This document shows, one piece after another, positions 1-9,209 of a stretch of DNA of 64,000 nt. Source of the stretch: Clostridium bovifaecis (GTDB lineage: Bacteria > Bacillota > Clostridia > Clostridiales > Clostridiaceae); contig CP046522.1 of the NCBI GenBank assembly GCA_009738435.1, positions 217,249 to 281,248 on the forward strand. Reading direction: 5' to 3'. The notes below the pieces were generated by a model. That model worked only from the letters and a program-made list of their open reading frames with translations, was not told the DNA's origin and did no database searches. Made by a program: the position numbers and the translations under genes. The stretch's first letter is position 1. Each line of letters begins with the position of its first letter.

Positions 1-934
1 TTGTAATAATTGACAAAACCAATGAAGTAATTACGAGGTCTACAGGCTGACCATTAAGAAGATCCATAGGTTCAAGAATTATTCTTAAGAAACCTCTTAT
101 TATAAAAGCTAGCACTAAAGATAAAATTACAGTAATTAGTCCTTTAGTAGGCTGCTTTTCAGTAATTAATTTATAAGGGTATCCCTCTCCGCCGATTGCA
201 GGGAAAAGAAAAAGGAATATAAAACATTGACACCAAGCTAATACTGATGGCCAGGTTCCCATAGGCTGAATAACTGCAGTTTGACCCCCTAATTGAAATT
301 TTAAAAAGCTAGGAACAAACATTGCAAACCATACAATTAGTGCAAAAACAGTACTTGTCATCATTGCACCAAATCCATCCCATGGAGGAGCTACCTTGCC
401 TGCGAATGGCCATTTACCAAATGCTGCTACAATAGGAATCTGACAAATAAGCACTGGTACTGCATAGAAATTTGCGGCAGCCCATCCTTCTGTAGCAAGT
501 AAAACTTCTTCTGCGGTCTTAGGCATTAACATTGTTGATAGATTAAATGGTTTCCACCATATTCCTATAAGGCCAACAAGAACAATCATGCCAATTATAC
601 CTGAGAGGAAAGCTAAAGCAGTGTATCTAAGACCGGCAATAGGCTGTTTTTTTGTTTTGGAATATTTGCCGTAGTTACCGAATATAAGAGTAAACCAAAC
701 CCAGGAATTAATAGACATCCAGAAAAAAGTTCCTTCGGTCACATCTTTAATATATTGATTTGCGGCAGCAGGCTCCACTTGAGATAATCCTACACTAGCC
801 AAATTACTGATAATAGATTTCGCAATAAGTGCCCATATTGGCCAACCTATGCAAGCAATCACAAATGCAATAGTGGTTGCAATCACTCCACTAACTAGAG
901 GGTTTTTAAATCGTCTTTCTACACTGTACTCCAT
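1..934 (-). CDS. multi-pass membrane protein of unknown function, 3' end beyond window
   Basis: Reading the minus strand from an ATG at 934 gives an uninterrupted frame to the window edge (about 311 codons, stop not seen). The start is preceded by AAAGGGGAC, a usable ribosome site. The product has about eight hydrophobic segments: roughly residues 13-40, 68-88, 99-124, 150-168, 183-205 and several more towards the edge, with Trp-rich loops (IGWPIWAL, GIWWKPF) and Pro/Gly-rich turns such as GKWPFAGKVAPPWDGFG. I do not recognise a family. No partner gene is visible upstream; the telA operon ends about 330 bases away on the same strand behind a terminator, so this is probably its own transcription unit. 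Function unknown; being a real gene is well supported by length and start. Confidence 0.8.
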   Translation of the reverse strand, partial: MEYSVERRFKNPLVSGVIATTIAFVIACIGWPIWALIAKSIISNLASVGLSQVEPAAANQYIKDVTEGTFFWMSINSWVWFTLIFGNYGKYSKTKKQPIAGLRYTALAFLSGIIGMIVLVGLIGIWWKPFNLSTMLMPKTAEEVLLATEGWAAANFYAVPVLICQIPIVAAFGKWPFAGKVAPPWDGFGAMMTSTVFALIVWFAMFVPSFLKFQLGGQTAVIQPMGTWPSVLAWCQCFIFLFLFPAIGGEGYPYKLITEKQPTKGLITVILSLVLAFIIRGFLRIILEPMDLLNGQPVDLVITSLVLSIIT

Positions 935-1148
935 AATAAGAAGTCCCCTTTCGATTAATATTTTATTTTTATACTCCCATATGGACGAAAATGTTTTCTT
1001 GTTTTCATCCTAAATTTATATTTAGCAAGTATCATTCCATAATCCAGAGGAGAATTTTTCAAGGTTTTTTTGAGTATTTGAGTAAAAAATGTACTAATTT
1101 TTAAAAAAGTGTACTAAAATTTTTAAACTTATTTTATGGTAAAAAAAG

Positions 1149-1177
1149 AAAAGTGCAGGGTCTGTCCCTACACTTTT
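1149..1177 (-). terminator. intrinsic terminator of the telA operon
   Basis: Twelve-base inverted arms (1149-1160 and 1166-1177, one G-U pair) around a 5-base loop; on the minus strand the stem is followed by CTTTTTTT. It lies about 90 bases past the telA stop. Confidence 0.75.
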
Positions 1178-1179
1178 TT

Positions 1180-1266
1180 AATAATTAAGCACAGCTTAAT
1201 TATTCCTTCACTTTCCGTTGTCCGTTCTCCGTCTTCCGATAACAAGAAAATTGCATCACAATTCTC
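1180..1266. repeat. intergenic tandem hairpins of the dispersed hairpin family
   Basis: Contains an 11-base perfect hairpin (AATAATTAAGC, loop aca, GCTTAATTATT, 1180-1204), a pyrimidine-rich stretch, and a second hairpin GAAAATTG/CAATTCTC (about 1244-1263) that runs into the telA stop. Similar low-complexity hairpins recur in other intergenic gaps of this window (17.8, 39.5, 49.4 and 54.9 kb). Confidence 0.45.
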
Positions 1267-2364
1267 TTATTTTCTGATTCTGCTCTCAAAGTCCTTTTGT
1301 ATTGCTTCAAGTCTCTTTTGACCATCTATACGCTTTTGTTTGGCTTCGTTTTCTATTTGTTTTGTTTCTTCAATACCCTTAACTATAGTTTCCCAGGTTT
1401 TTTCAAGTGTTTCTATATTTATAGAACTGCCCGAGGCAAGCTGTGCTGTTAACTTAGATTGAAGAGCAGTATTTTGTGCATTCCTAATTAATAATTCGTT
1501 TGTTTTTTCATCTAAGGCTGCCATGGCTTTAGCTTGAACTGCCTGTCTCTTTAAGGTTATAGCTTGAGTTAAGCATTGTTTGAATATAGGAATAGTAACT
1601 ATAAAGGCAGAGTTTATCTTTCTTACTAGATTATAGTTTCCCTTTTGTATCAACTTTATCTGAGGCATTGTTTGAAGAGCTACATTCTTAGCAAGTTCTA
1701 AGTCATAAACTCTTTGCTCAAGCATTTCTAATACTTGCATAGCATTAGATAAGTTAATTTGATCTATTTGCTCCATAGAAGTATCTGCTTTTTTTTGCAA
1801 TTCTGGAAGTATTCTATTTTTAAAATCTTCAATAACTAAGTTACCTGCATAAATATGCCTTTCTAGGGTTTCGTAATAATCCATGTTCTTGTTAAACATT
1901 TGTTCTAGATTATTATTTGATACATTAATTTCTGATTCATACTTTCTGAGTTGAACATATACTTTATCGATTTCACCGCCCATAGTATGATATTTTTGGA
2001 AAAGGGCTTCAATTGAGTCTTTAGCTTTTTTCATAAATTTAGAAAAAAATCCTTGTTTCTTTTCCTCAAAATCTTTTATATCGAATTTATCCATTATATT
2101 GTTAAGCTGAATTAGTAATGTTCCTGAATCTTCAACCTTTGTTGTTTCAATCGAGTGTAATATTTGGTCTGCAAATCTAGATATTTCAGTTGCAGTATCC
2201 TGACCAAAATTCATTACAGAATCTACATTAGTTACATCCAGCTGTTTTGCAATTGCTAATACTTCTGGTGAACTTTTTACCCTTAAAGATATCTCGTTAG
2301 TTTCCTTTTCTAAATTGATCTTTTCAGTCTTTAGGTCATTGTTGGTGTTTGCATTATCGAACAT
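1267..2364 (-). CDS. telA: TelA/YaaN family toxic-anion resistance protein
   Basis: 365 residues, the usual length for the TelA/KlaA family (B. subtilis YceH and YaaN are relatives). The protein is almost entirely helical and coiled coil, with a polar N-terminus (residues 1-25) and the family-type core containing PELQKKAD, LEMLEQRVYDLELAKNVALQTMPQIKLIQ and a C-terminal basic tail. AGGAGG stands 8 bases before the ATG. It is the second gene of a minus-strand pair after the YceG-like gene, separated by 15 bases; the same pair is adjacent in Bacillus yceG-yceH. TelA proteins accompany TerD systems and are linked to tellurite, antibiotic and envelope stress resistance, but the biochemical activity is not settled. 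Cytoplasmic; no signal or membrane segment. Confidence 0.92.
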   Translation of the reverse strand: MFDNANTNNDLKTEKINLEKETNEISLRVKSSPEVLAIAKQLDVTNVDSVMNFGQDTATEISRFADQILHSIETTKVEDSGTLLIQLNNIMDKFDIKDFEEKKQGFFSKFMKKAKDSIEALFQKYHTMGGEIDKVYVQLRKYESEINVSNNNLEQMFNKNMDYYETLERHIYAGNLVIEDFKNRILPELQKKADTSMEQIDQINLSNAMQVLEMLEQRVYDLELAKNVALQTMPQIKLIQKGNYNLVRKINSAFIVTIPIFKQCLTQAITLKRQAVQAKAMAALDEKTNELLIRNAQNTALQSKLTAQLASGSSINIETLEKTWETIVKGIEETKQIENEAKQKRIDGQKRLEAIQKDFESRIRK

Positions 2365-2379
2365 AAGAACTTCCTCCTC

Positions 2380-4883
2380 TTATTTAAAAAGGTTAGACCA
2401 AAACGAATTTGATTTACCCTTATTTTTACGAATTGAATTCAAGTTAGGCATTTCTAGATTAAATTTTATGTCTTCTAGCTTATGAATGTCGTAGTATTCT
2501 TCATAAATTCTAGCTTCGATGTTATTATAGCCTGTAGGAGTAAAGATAGCTATATCGAAGCCTATTAGATTTAAAAAAGCTAATATAATAGAATCTTCTT
2601 CGCTAAATATAGTTTCATCATTATCATAAATTAATACTTTTGGTACCTTAAAAGGATAATCAAATTTTTGTATTAACTCTAATATATTTTTATCAAGATT
2701 TAGTATGCATATAAGAATCTTCAACTTAAATTCTTCATCAATAGGACTCCTTAAAATAGATAGATTTATCAGTTGATTTACCTTATCTATTATACCATCT
2801 TGAAGAGGTGTTTTTAAATAAGAAAACTTATATAATCTATGATTTAAAAGGCTTTCTTTATTTACCAAGCCATCCTTAAAGCAATACTCTAAGCTATACA
2901 AGTCGTATCTAGAATAAGATGATTGTATATAAGGGATTTTCGGTATAAAGAGGAGATTATCGACATTTTTAAGTTCTTTAAATTCACTCCAATAGGTATT
3001 CAAATCTCCATGGGTGCCGCTGATTTTAGCATATAAATTTGGAATATAAACAGTACCATTTTCAATTTTAAATCCTGGCCGCATTCTTGCTTCTTCATTC
3101 CAAAGAATTTTAGTTCATCAAAAGTGGTCTTTAAAGTAAGTGGGTGAGTTTTATAGCTTTCAAACTGCCACGGCCTAAATAAGCCATCTTCCTCATTATA
3201 AATTACGCTGCCTATCTCCAATGATGCCTTAAAAGCTGTAGTTTCATGTCTTAGTATAATTTCCTCCTTAGGAAATTCTTTAACATCAGCTCTATTAGGG
3301 AAATCTAAGACCTTAGAATACTTTTGATCTTTATCTATGTCTTCAAAAATCATATCGTCTTTTGAGTTAATATATAAAATGTCACATCCCATCATGGATA
3401 GAAGTACTAAAAAATAGGCTTCATGTTTTTTTATATCTCCGTAATATAGTACTTTAGGATTATATATTTCGGCATCAGAATTTTTGAGATAATCAAACCT
3501 CTTGAACAAATCAGGAATATACCTGTGTATCCACATAACCAGCTTCAACACAAAGTTTTTTATCTTGGCAGAATTCAAGCCAGGTTCCTGCGATAAGTAT
3601 AAGTCTAAAACATTATAAAAGCTCTTTATTATGGAGGAGTTTATTATATTTTCTCTTAAATCAGGAAATGCCTTTGATTCCACCAACATCTGCATTAAAA
3701 TGTCCTTGCTAAAAAGCTTATTATAAGGGACAGTCCTCCAAATATAAGCAGTTTTATTCAATAATTCTGTGTTGTTTTCAACAGGAAGATCACAGGTAAT
3801 CTTAAAATACAGAGTATTAAAGGACTCTAAACTCTTATCTAGCTTATATAAATCATTATAATATTCAGCTTCCTTGTCTTTAATGCCTATATATCTATAA
3901 AAATATACAGGAATCAAAGGGAGAGGCTTGCCAATGAAGCTTCCTCTTTTAGATAAAGAAAGTGAAAAGTCCTTAAATATATCATTAGAAATTTTACAAG
4001 CCGCAGTTAAGGAGTTTTTATATTTGTCTATATTAAAATTTTCAGTTGGTTTAACCGATGAGTCAGAAGAAGCATTATTAAATGGTGAAGACTGATTATT
4101 ATAATTTACTGGTAAAGCTTCCATGTTTAAAATTATCTTATTAGGAAGCATGAGTATTTTTGAATAATGTCCTTCTTTATCGATAATAGAAAAATCGCCA
4201 TCTTTAGGAGAATTTATATATAAAATATCACAACCTAGTCTAGATAAAAAAATTAGAAAATAAACCTCATGCTTTTTTATGTCTCCGAAATAAACAACCT
4301 TTGGATTTATTATACTATCTGTATTTTTAGAATTAAGATTAAAGTTATTTACTAGATTAGGTACAAAATCATTTATCCAAGAAAGTAATTTAAGAGTGAA
4401 ATTTTTAACTTTAGTCAAATTTACGTTAGGCTCTTTCTTTAGATATAAATCTAATATATAGCTAAAAGCTTCTTCTATAGTTGAGGTTAGTAAAGAAGAA
4501 CTAACATTAGGTAGTGAACCGTTTCCTCTAAGCAGAGTTATTAAAATCTCTATTTTAACTTTATCGAAAGATTCAAAGTTGCTTCTATTCCATACAAATT
4601 GAAGTTTATCAGTTAAGTTAAGATTACTCTTAGAAGGAATGCTTGATAAAAATTTCAAATACAAATCTTTAAACTGTGACAGATCTTTATCAAGTCTATT
4701 TAACTCCTCATAATATTCTTTAATATTTGCCTTCGCACCGATGTACCTATAAGAGTAAATGGGCACAATAGGAGTAGTTCCATTTATAAATCCTATTCTT
4801 TTGTTAAGTGGTATGAATATATCATGTAAGATATTATTGGAGTTCTTAAGAGAAGGATGTATAAACTTTCGTACATTGATCAT
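2380..4883 (-). pseudogene. yceG: YceG-like Ter 'biosynthetic module' protein, three internal repeats, split by a -1 frameshift
   Basis: Two overlapping minus-strand reading frames, 4883-3000 (627 aa) and 3084-2380 (234 aa), together make one YceG-like protein (YceG_bac family, found beside TelA/TerD genes). The first frame reads ...DELK (codon 592) then junk; moving one base back gives ILWNEEARMRPGFK, which joins the second frame exactly. The shift point is the A-run complementary to 3108-3111: AAAA where AAAAA would keep frame. Restored length is about 834 aa. It holds three diverged copies of a ~270-residue unit: copies 1 and 2 each carry YSYRYIG/YFYRYIG, then YFGDIKKHE and GCDILYIN (residues about 20-235 and 315-525); copy 3 carries VPNLYAKISG and a decayed PKVLIYDNDE. 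Bacillus YceG is about 537 aa, so this one is longer. Translational start (ATG 4883) has only a weak ribosome site. Function unknown; inferred partner of TelA. Confidence 0.82.
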
Positions 4884-5132
4884 CTTTCATGCCTACTTTC
4901 AAATAAATTCATAAAATCATGATCTAAAATTAAATGATCATAACAATATTATACAGAATAAAGAGGAGAAGTATCAATAAGATAAAATAATCTATGCAGA
5001 TTGGAATATAAAACATAATTTGTTATGCTTTATTACTGAAAAACTAGTAATATAAAAGATAGGAATATATTAAACTGAGAAGTTTAATATTGATTATAAA
5101 TTTTAATGTGGGGTACAAGGAGGGGAAACCGT

Positions 5133-6074
5133 ATGTTTAAGGATTTAAACAAAGAGTTAAGTGAAGTGAAAGAAAAAGTAAGGGAAAAGCAAAGACTTTC
5201 ACTAAGATTAAAGGAGCTAAAAAGAGAGCTTGAAGATGAGAGAAAAAAGCAAATAGATTTAAAACATATCTTAGACAAAGAACATAAAGATGTTAAAAAA
5301 CTAGAGTCTTTAAGTATAGGGGGGCTTATATACACTCTTATAGGGCAAAAGGAAGAAAAGATAGAAAAGGAAAAAGAAGAATATATACTAGCTAAGGTTA
5401 GATATGATGAGGAGAGCGCTGTTGTAAGTTCTTTAGAGATAGATATTAAGCAAATAGAAGATAGATTGAAGCCTTTTGAAAGATTAGAGGAAGAGTATGA
5501 GGATATAATTAAGAAAAAAGAGGAAAATGTTCTAATCAACCATCCAGAAGATAGAATAAAGCTGAAAAAGATAGAAGAAAAGATATTAGATTACAAGGCA
5601 GATAGTAAAGAGCTAAAAGAAGCTATCGCTGCAGGAAATAGCTTATTAGAAATTGTAAGAAAACTAGTTAATTCTCTTGAGAGTGCTGCTAATTGGGGTA
5701 CTCTTGATATGATTGGGGGAGGAATATTGTCTACGGCCATAAAACATAGTCATATAGATGAAGCTAAAGGTTGTTCTTATGAGGTTAAAGAATATATGAG
5801 GAGATTTCAAAGGGAATTAAAGGATATAGACAGAGAACTTAATTTAGATGTAAGCATTGGTTCATTTACCACCTTTGCAGATTATTTTTTTGATGGATTT
5901 TTTGTAGATTGGTACGTCCAATCAAGCATAAGAGATGCTCTTAATAATGCTGTAAATTTAATTGAAGGTATTAAAGGTATAGTCAATAAGCTTGAGGAAG
6001 AAAGAATGAATTCAGAAGAAGAGATAGCACAGCTGGAAATTGAGTATAGGAAAGTTATAGAGGAATCAAATTGA
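5133..6074 (+). CDS. coiled-coil protein of unknown function
   Basis: 313 residues from ATG 5133, chosen because AAGGAGGGG lies 8 bases upstream; an in-frame ATG at 5106 lacks such a site. Residues 1-170 are a highly charged coiled coil rich in Lys/Glu (for example KELSEVKEKVREKQR). The middle (about 190-225) is Gly/Ala rich and less charged (WGTLDMIGGGILSTAIKHSH), the part after it has aromatic residues (TFADYFFDGFFVDWYVQSS), and the end is again coiled coil. No signal peptide or membrane segment. It is divergent from the YceG-telA pair and sits inside the Ter locus; DNA-processing or scaffold coiled coils are known near TerD genes, but I cannot assign a family. Role in the Ter system is inference from position only. 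Confidence 0.85.
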   Translation: MFKDLNKELSEVKEKVREKQRLSLRLKELKRELEDERKKQIDLKHILDKEHKDVKKLESLSIGGLIYTLIGQKEEKIEKEKEEYILAKVRYDEESAVVSSLEIDIKQIEDRLKPFERLEEEYEDIIKKKEENVLINHPEDRIKLKKIEEKILDYKADSKELKEAIAAGNSLLEIVRKLVNSLESAANWGTLDMIGGGILSTAIKHSHIDEAKGCSYEVKEYMRRFQRELKDIDRELNLDVSIGSFTTFADYFFDGFFVDWYVQSSIRDALNNAVNLIEGIKGIVNKLEEERMNSEEEIAQLEIEYRKVIEESN

Positions 6075-6140
6075 AGGAGAATTTAAAACTATTTGCTAGA
6101 TATAAAGCGTGAAGAGATATCCTAAAAACTTATGAAAGTT

Positions 6141-6173
6141 AAGGAGTAGGCACCAAAGACGAGCCTACTCCTT
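6141..6173. terminator. hairpin between convergent genes
   Basis: Perfect 11-base arms AAGGAGTAGGC/GCCTACTCCTT around an 11-base loop, between the coiled-coil gene (+) and the TauE/SafE gene (-). No strong T-run on either side, so terminator function is likely but not certain. Confidence 0.5.
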
Positions 6174-6182
6174 AGAGCTTGT

Positions 6183-6545
6183 CTATTTGCCTAAGAACAT
6201 TTTAATTCCAACGAAGATAACAAATAAACCAAAGGCCTTTTTCAATATATTTATTGGAATAATATTTGCAATTTGTGCACCGAATTTTGCTCCAATGAGC
6301 ATAGCAATACAAATTATTATACCGGCAGTTATATCTACATTTCCTTTTTTATAATACTGCAAAAATGCAAAGATACCTACAGGTGGAAGCATAGCGATGA
6401 TAGATGTTCCTTGAGCCTTTAATTGTGGAAAGCCTTTAAAAAACACTAATGCAGGTATTATGACAATTGCTCCGCCTATTCCAAATAGTCCGCTCAAAAC
6501 TCCTGCTATAAGTCCTATTAATATAAAGCTTAATGTACTAATCAT
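6183..6545 (-). CDS. small TauE/SafE family membrane permease (single-repeat form)
   Basis: 120 residues with four hydrophobic segments (about 5-30, 45-63, 72-92, 98-118). The first segment reads GVLSGLFGIGGAIVIIPAL, the signature start of TauE/SafE (DUF81) sulfite/organosulfur exporters. Full-length members have about 250 residues from two such halves; 120-residue single halves are common in Firmicutes and presumably dimerise. AAAGGAGG precedes the ATG by 7 bases. Substrate is not predictable from sequence. It stands alone on the minus strand between plus-strand genes of the Ter locus. Confidence 0.85.
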   Translation of the reverse strand: MISTLSFILIGLIAGVLSGLFGIGGAIVIIPALVFFKGFPQLKAQGTSIIAMLPPVGIFAFLQYYKKGNVDITAGIIICIAMLIGAKFGAQIANIIPINILKKAFGLFVIFVGIKMFLGK

Positions 6546-6767
6546 AGGTATTCCTCCTTTATAATACTGAAGACTTGATCTATTGTTAGTTAAATTATAC
6601 CATATTCAAATTTATTGTGTTAGAAATATAAATATCTAAGTAGGCTTATGGGAATTGGGATGATTAATATCCTTCTAAGGTTTGGTTATCCAGCAATAAT
6701 TTCTATATGAGATGAAATGCTAGTATGATATACTAACAGTAATTATAATTACAAAGGAGATGAGTTG

Positions 6768-7427
6768 ATGTTTAACTTTAGAGTTCATCAAGAATTAACT
6801 TGTGCAGCAGAAGGGGACGGACAATTTTATGCAAGGGTAGGGGCTATGGTAGCAAGTCAAGGAAGCTTTACAGCAGAAAAGGTACTATTAGATCCGAATC
6901 AAAATAAGAGCCTATTAAATTCAGTTATGAATTTAGCAGCGAGAAAGCTTACAGGAGAAAACATAGCTATAATGAAAGTAAGCGGAAAAGGTACATATTA
7001 TATGGCTCATAATGCAGAGCATATTAGTGTAATTAAGCTACAGCAGGGGCAAAGCATAGGAGTTGAGGGTGAAAATCTACTAGCTTTTACTGAGGATTGT
7101 AAATATGGAGTTAGATTTATAGGTAGTGGAGTTATATCTCAAAAGGGAATGTTTACATCAAAGCTTACAGGAATGGGAGCTAATGCTCAAGTGGCAATAA
7201 CAACTAACGGGAATCCACTAATATTAGAAACTCCATGTGTAGTTGACCCGGACGCAGTAATATGCTGGACAGGCCCAGATCCAAGCTTCAGAGCAGATGT
7301 AAATTGGAAAACATTCTTTGGACAAACATCTGGAGAATCTTATTTTCTAGAATTCAATAGTCCAGGGGAAATAGTAATAGTTCAGCCAGCAGAGAGAAAT
7401 TCCGGAGTTAAGCTTTCAATAGACTAG
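6768..7427 (+). CDS. AIM24 family protein
   Basis: 219 residues of beta-rich AIM24/TIGR00266 type: GDGQFYARVGAMVASQG near the N-terminus, KVSGKGTYYMAHN and QGQSIGVEGENLLAF in the middle, QLSGE-like closing strands with EFNSPGEIVIVQPAER. AAAGGAG stands 8 bases before ATG 6768; a TTG one codon earlier is less likely. AIM24 proteins have no settled function in bacteria but are repeatedly found next to TerD/TelA genes, which fits this position. Cytoplasmic, no signal. Followed 48 bases later by a GNAT gene, possibly cotranscribed. Confidence 0.9.
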   Translation: MFNFRVHQELTCAAEGDGQFYARVGAMVASQGSFTAEKVLLDPNQNKSLLNSVMNLAARKLTGENIAIMKVSGKGTYYMAHNAEHISVIKLQQGQSIGVEGENLLAFTEDCKYGVRFIGSGVISQKGMFTSKLTGMGANAQVAITTNGNPLILETPCVVDPDAVICWTGPDPSFRADVNWKTFFGQTSGESYFLEFNSPGEIVIVQPAERNSGVKLSID

Positions 7428-7475
7428 TTAATACAATATTTTGTGCCAACCTTATAGCCTTAAAGGAGTGGTAAC

Positions 7476-7922
7476 ATGGGAATAAGTATAAAAGATATTA
7501 ATAACAGCAATTGGAAAGAGTGTGTGAAGTTGAAAGTGACACAAGATCAAAAAACATTTATTCAGCCGAATGTGTATTCTATAGCTGAATCAAAATTTGA
7601 AGATGGAATGAAGATTTTTGGAATATATAAAGATGATATTATAATTGGATTTGCCTCATACATTCTAGACAAGCAAGATGATATGAATCTTTATAAATTG
7701 ATGATAGATAAAAATTATCAAGGAAATGGATATGGTAAAGAAGCTCTGATAAAAATAATGGATATAATAAAGAATGAAACTAAAAATAAAGAAGTATGGT
7801 TAAGCTTACATCCTGATAACATGGTAGCCATAAAGCTGTACTGTGATTATGGATTTAATCAGGAGATAACAGGTCTGGAAGCAGAAGATGAGATTTTCTT
7901 TAAATACAATATTCTAGAGTAA
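7476..7922 (+). CDS. GNAT family N-acetyltransferase
   Basis: 148 residues with the complete GNAT fold order: an N-terminal TQDQKTFIQPNVYSIAES segment typical of polyamine/diamine acetyltransferase-like members, a middle FGIYKDDIIIGFASY strand pair, the acetyl-CoA pyrophosphate loop QGNGYGKEAL (about residues 88-97) and the C-terminal NMVAIKLYCDYGFN motif B. Ribosome site AAAGGAG lies 8 bases upstream. The SSAT/BltD/PaiA-like N-terminus suggests an amine substrate, but this is inference. Lies between aim24 and a terD-domain gene; a link to the Ter locus is positional only. Confidence 0.88.
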   Translation: MGISIKDINNSNWKECVKLKVTQDQKTFIQPNVYSIAESKFEDGMKIFGIYKDDIIIGFASYILDKQDDMNLYKLMIDKNYQGNGYGKEALIKIMDIIKNETKNKEVWLSLHPDNMVAIKLYCDYGFNQEITGLEAEDEIFFKYNILE

Positions 7923-8092
7923 ACTAGGATGCGAAGGTAGTTAAAAAATAACCAATGATTATAAATCAATTTCCCAGCTTTCTTATATAACTGATTATTA
8001 ATGTTATATACGTAAAAAAGTATAGAAAAAAGGAAGTGAGAAGTTTAGTGGGGTTTGGTGCTTATTGTCCTTTCACTCGCTAAAAATAAAGT

Positions 8093-8962
8093 ATGAATTT
8101 AAACATAAATAGTGAAAGCAAGAACATGAGAAATTCTCAGCAGAAAAGATACGGTAATTTAGTTGTAGATACTACTGTAAAGGAGGAAAAGGGTTTTATA
8201 GATTTAAAAGAACCTATCAAGGTAATTCAAAGAAATTTCTCAGGTAGCCAGCAAAATTCTAATACACCTCTATCAGTAGATACCAATAGTCAAAGCTATA
8301 GAACGCAGAGCAACAAGTCTGTACAGAATATGTCTACAGCAAGAAAAATAAAAGACACATCATTAAAAAATAGCGTGAATGCAAACACATCTACTTCCAT
8401 TATGAGGGGACAGAAGGTAAGTATAAACTCAAAAACTCAGAGTCTTTCTAAGCTATTAATAGCTTTAGAATGGGATATAAACTATGAAGGTAGTGGAGAA
8501 TTTGATTTGGATACCTCTATATTTATGGTTGATGGAAATAATAATACAGCAGAGCAAGACTTTATATTCTATGGGAATCCTAAAAGTAGAGATAATGGAG
8601 TATTTATTGGCGAAGATCATAATTCAGCTTTAAAAAGAGCCTATGATAATGTAGTACAGCTAGATTTAAATCGTATACCAGCATACATTGAAAAGCTCGC
8701 TTTTACCGTTACTATATATGATTCAGATAAGCGCCGTCAAAGCTTTAGAGAGGTTTCTAATGGGTATTTTAGAATTATAGATATACAAAGCAAAAAAGAG
8801 CTTTTTAACTATAAGTTTGGGGATGGATTAACAAATGAGACGGCCATAGTGATTGCAGAATTATATAGGCATAAAAGTGAATGGAAGATAAACCCTATAG
8901 GAAATGGTTTTACTGGAGGACTTGAAGCCTTGTGTAATAATTATGGAATAGAAACGGAATGA
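8093..8962 (+). CDS. TerD-domain protein with long disordered N-terminal region
   Basis: 289 residues. Residues 1-105 are low-complexity and rich in Ser, Asn, Gln and Thr; residues about 108-287 are a TerD domain starting GQKVSINSKTQSLSKLLIALEWD and ending GGLEALCNNYGIETE, closely matching the tail of the canonical terD at 16490. The first acidic calcium site is kept (FDLDTSIFM) but the second loop, GDN-TG-GDGDDE in canonical TerD, is replaced by GEDHNSALKRAYDN, so calcium binding is probably altered. The ATG at 8093 has no recognisable Shine-Dalgarno and an in-frame TAA sits two codons upstream; an internal ATG at 8126 is possible. Terminator follows. Likely an adaptor in the Ter stress system (inference). 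Confidence 0.88.
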   Translation: MNLNINSESKNMRNSQQKRYGNLVVDTTVKEEKGFIDLKEPIKVIQRNFSGSQQNSNTPLSVDTNSQSYRTQSNKSVQNMSTARKIKDTSLKNSVNANTSTSIMRGQKVSINSKTQSLSKLLIALEWDINYEGSGEFDLDTSIFMVDGNNNTAEQDFIFYGNPKSRDNGVFIGEDHNSALKRAYDNVVQLDLNRIPAYIEKLAFTVTIYDSDKRRQSFREVSNGYFRIIDIQSKKELFNYKFGDGLTNETAIVIAELYRHKSEWKINPIGNGFTGGLEALCNNYGIETE

Positions 8963-8979
8963 TATATATTAGATTAGAG

Positions 8980-9007
8980 GAGATTGTGGTTGAACAATCT
9001 CTTTTTT
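8980..9007 (+). terminator. intrinsic terminator after the TerD-domain gene
   Basis: GAGATTGT/ACAATCTC stem with a 6-base loop directly followed by TTTTTT. Confidence 0.85.
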
Positions 9008-9039
9008 GCATAAAAAGGGGAAAACATACAGCAAGCAAA

Positions 9040-9136
9040 AAACACGAACATTAGTATAAAATATGTTATCACAAAGTTAGGGTTTTAGAATACGTGCCAA
9101 AATATATTATAGTAATAAATAAAAATGTTCGTAAAT
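9040..9136 (+). promoter_or_regulatory. pair of PurBox-like CGAAC elements in inverted orientation
   Basis: AAACACGAACATT (9040-9052) and, on the opposite strand, ATTTACGAACATT (9124-9136) resemble the Gram-positive PurR operator AWWWCCGAACWWT, with two and one mismatches. The second copy ends 4 bases before the -35 hexamer of the purine permease promoter. The 71-base gap between them is larger than usual for PurR box pairs. No purine riboswitch is present here. Confidence 0.4.
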
Positions 9137-9140
9137 ATTA

Positions 9141-9169
9141 TTGACTTTACACATTTCATCTGTTACTAT
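9141..9169 (+). promoter_or_regulatory. promoter of the NCS2 permease gene
   Basis: TTGACT, 17-base spacer, TACTAT. The start codon at 9210 is about 35 bases past the expected transcription start, leaving no room for a riboswitch. Confidence 0.65.
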
Positions 9170-9209
9170 TTACAAGGGTCGAAAACAAGAGAAAAAAGGA
9201 GAAATATTT

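Noticed and set aside
5084..5539. 151-codon Ser/Phe-rich minus-strand frame opposite the coiled-coil gene
   Set aside because: Antisense of a Lys/Glu-rich coiled coil always gives Ser/Phe/Leu-rich open frames; no start signals.
9137..9209. Possible purine riboswitch before the NCS2 permease
   Set aside because: The promoter leaves only about 35 bases of leader and none of the conserved purine aptamer blocks is present.
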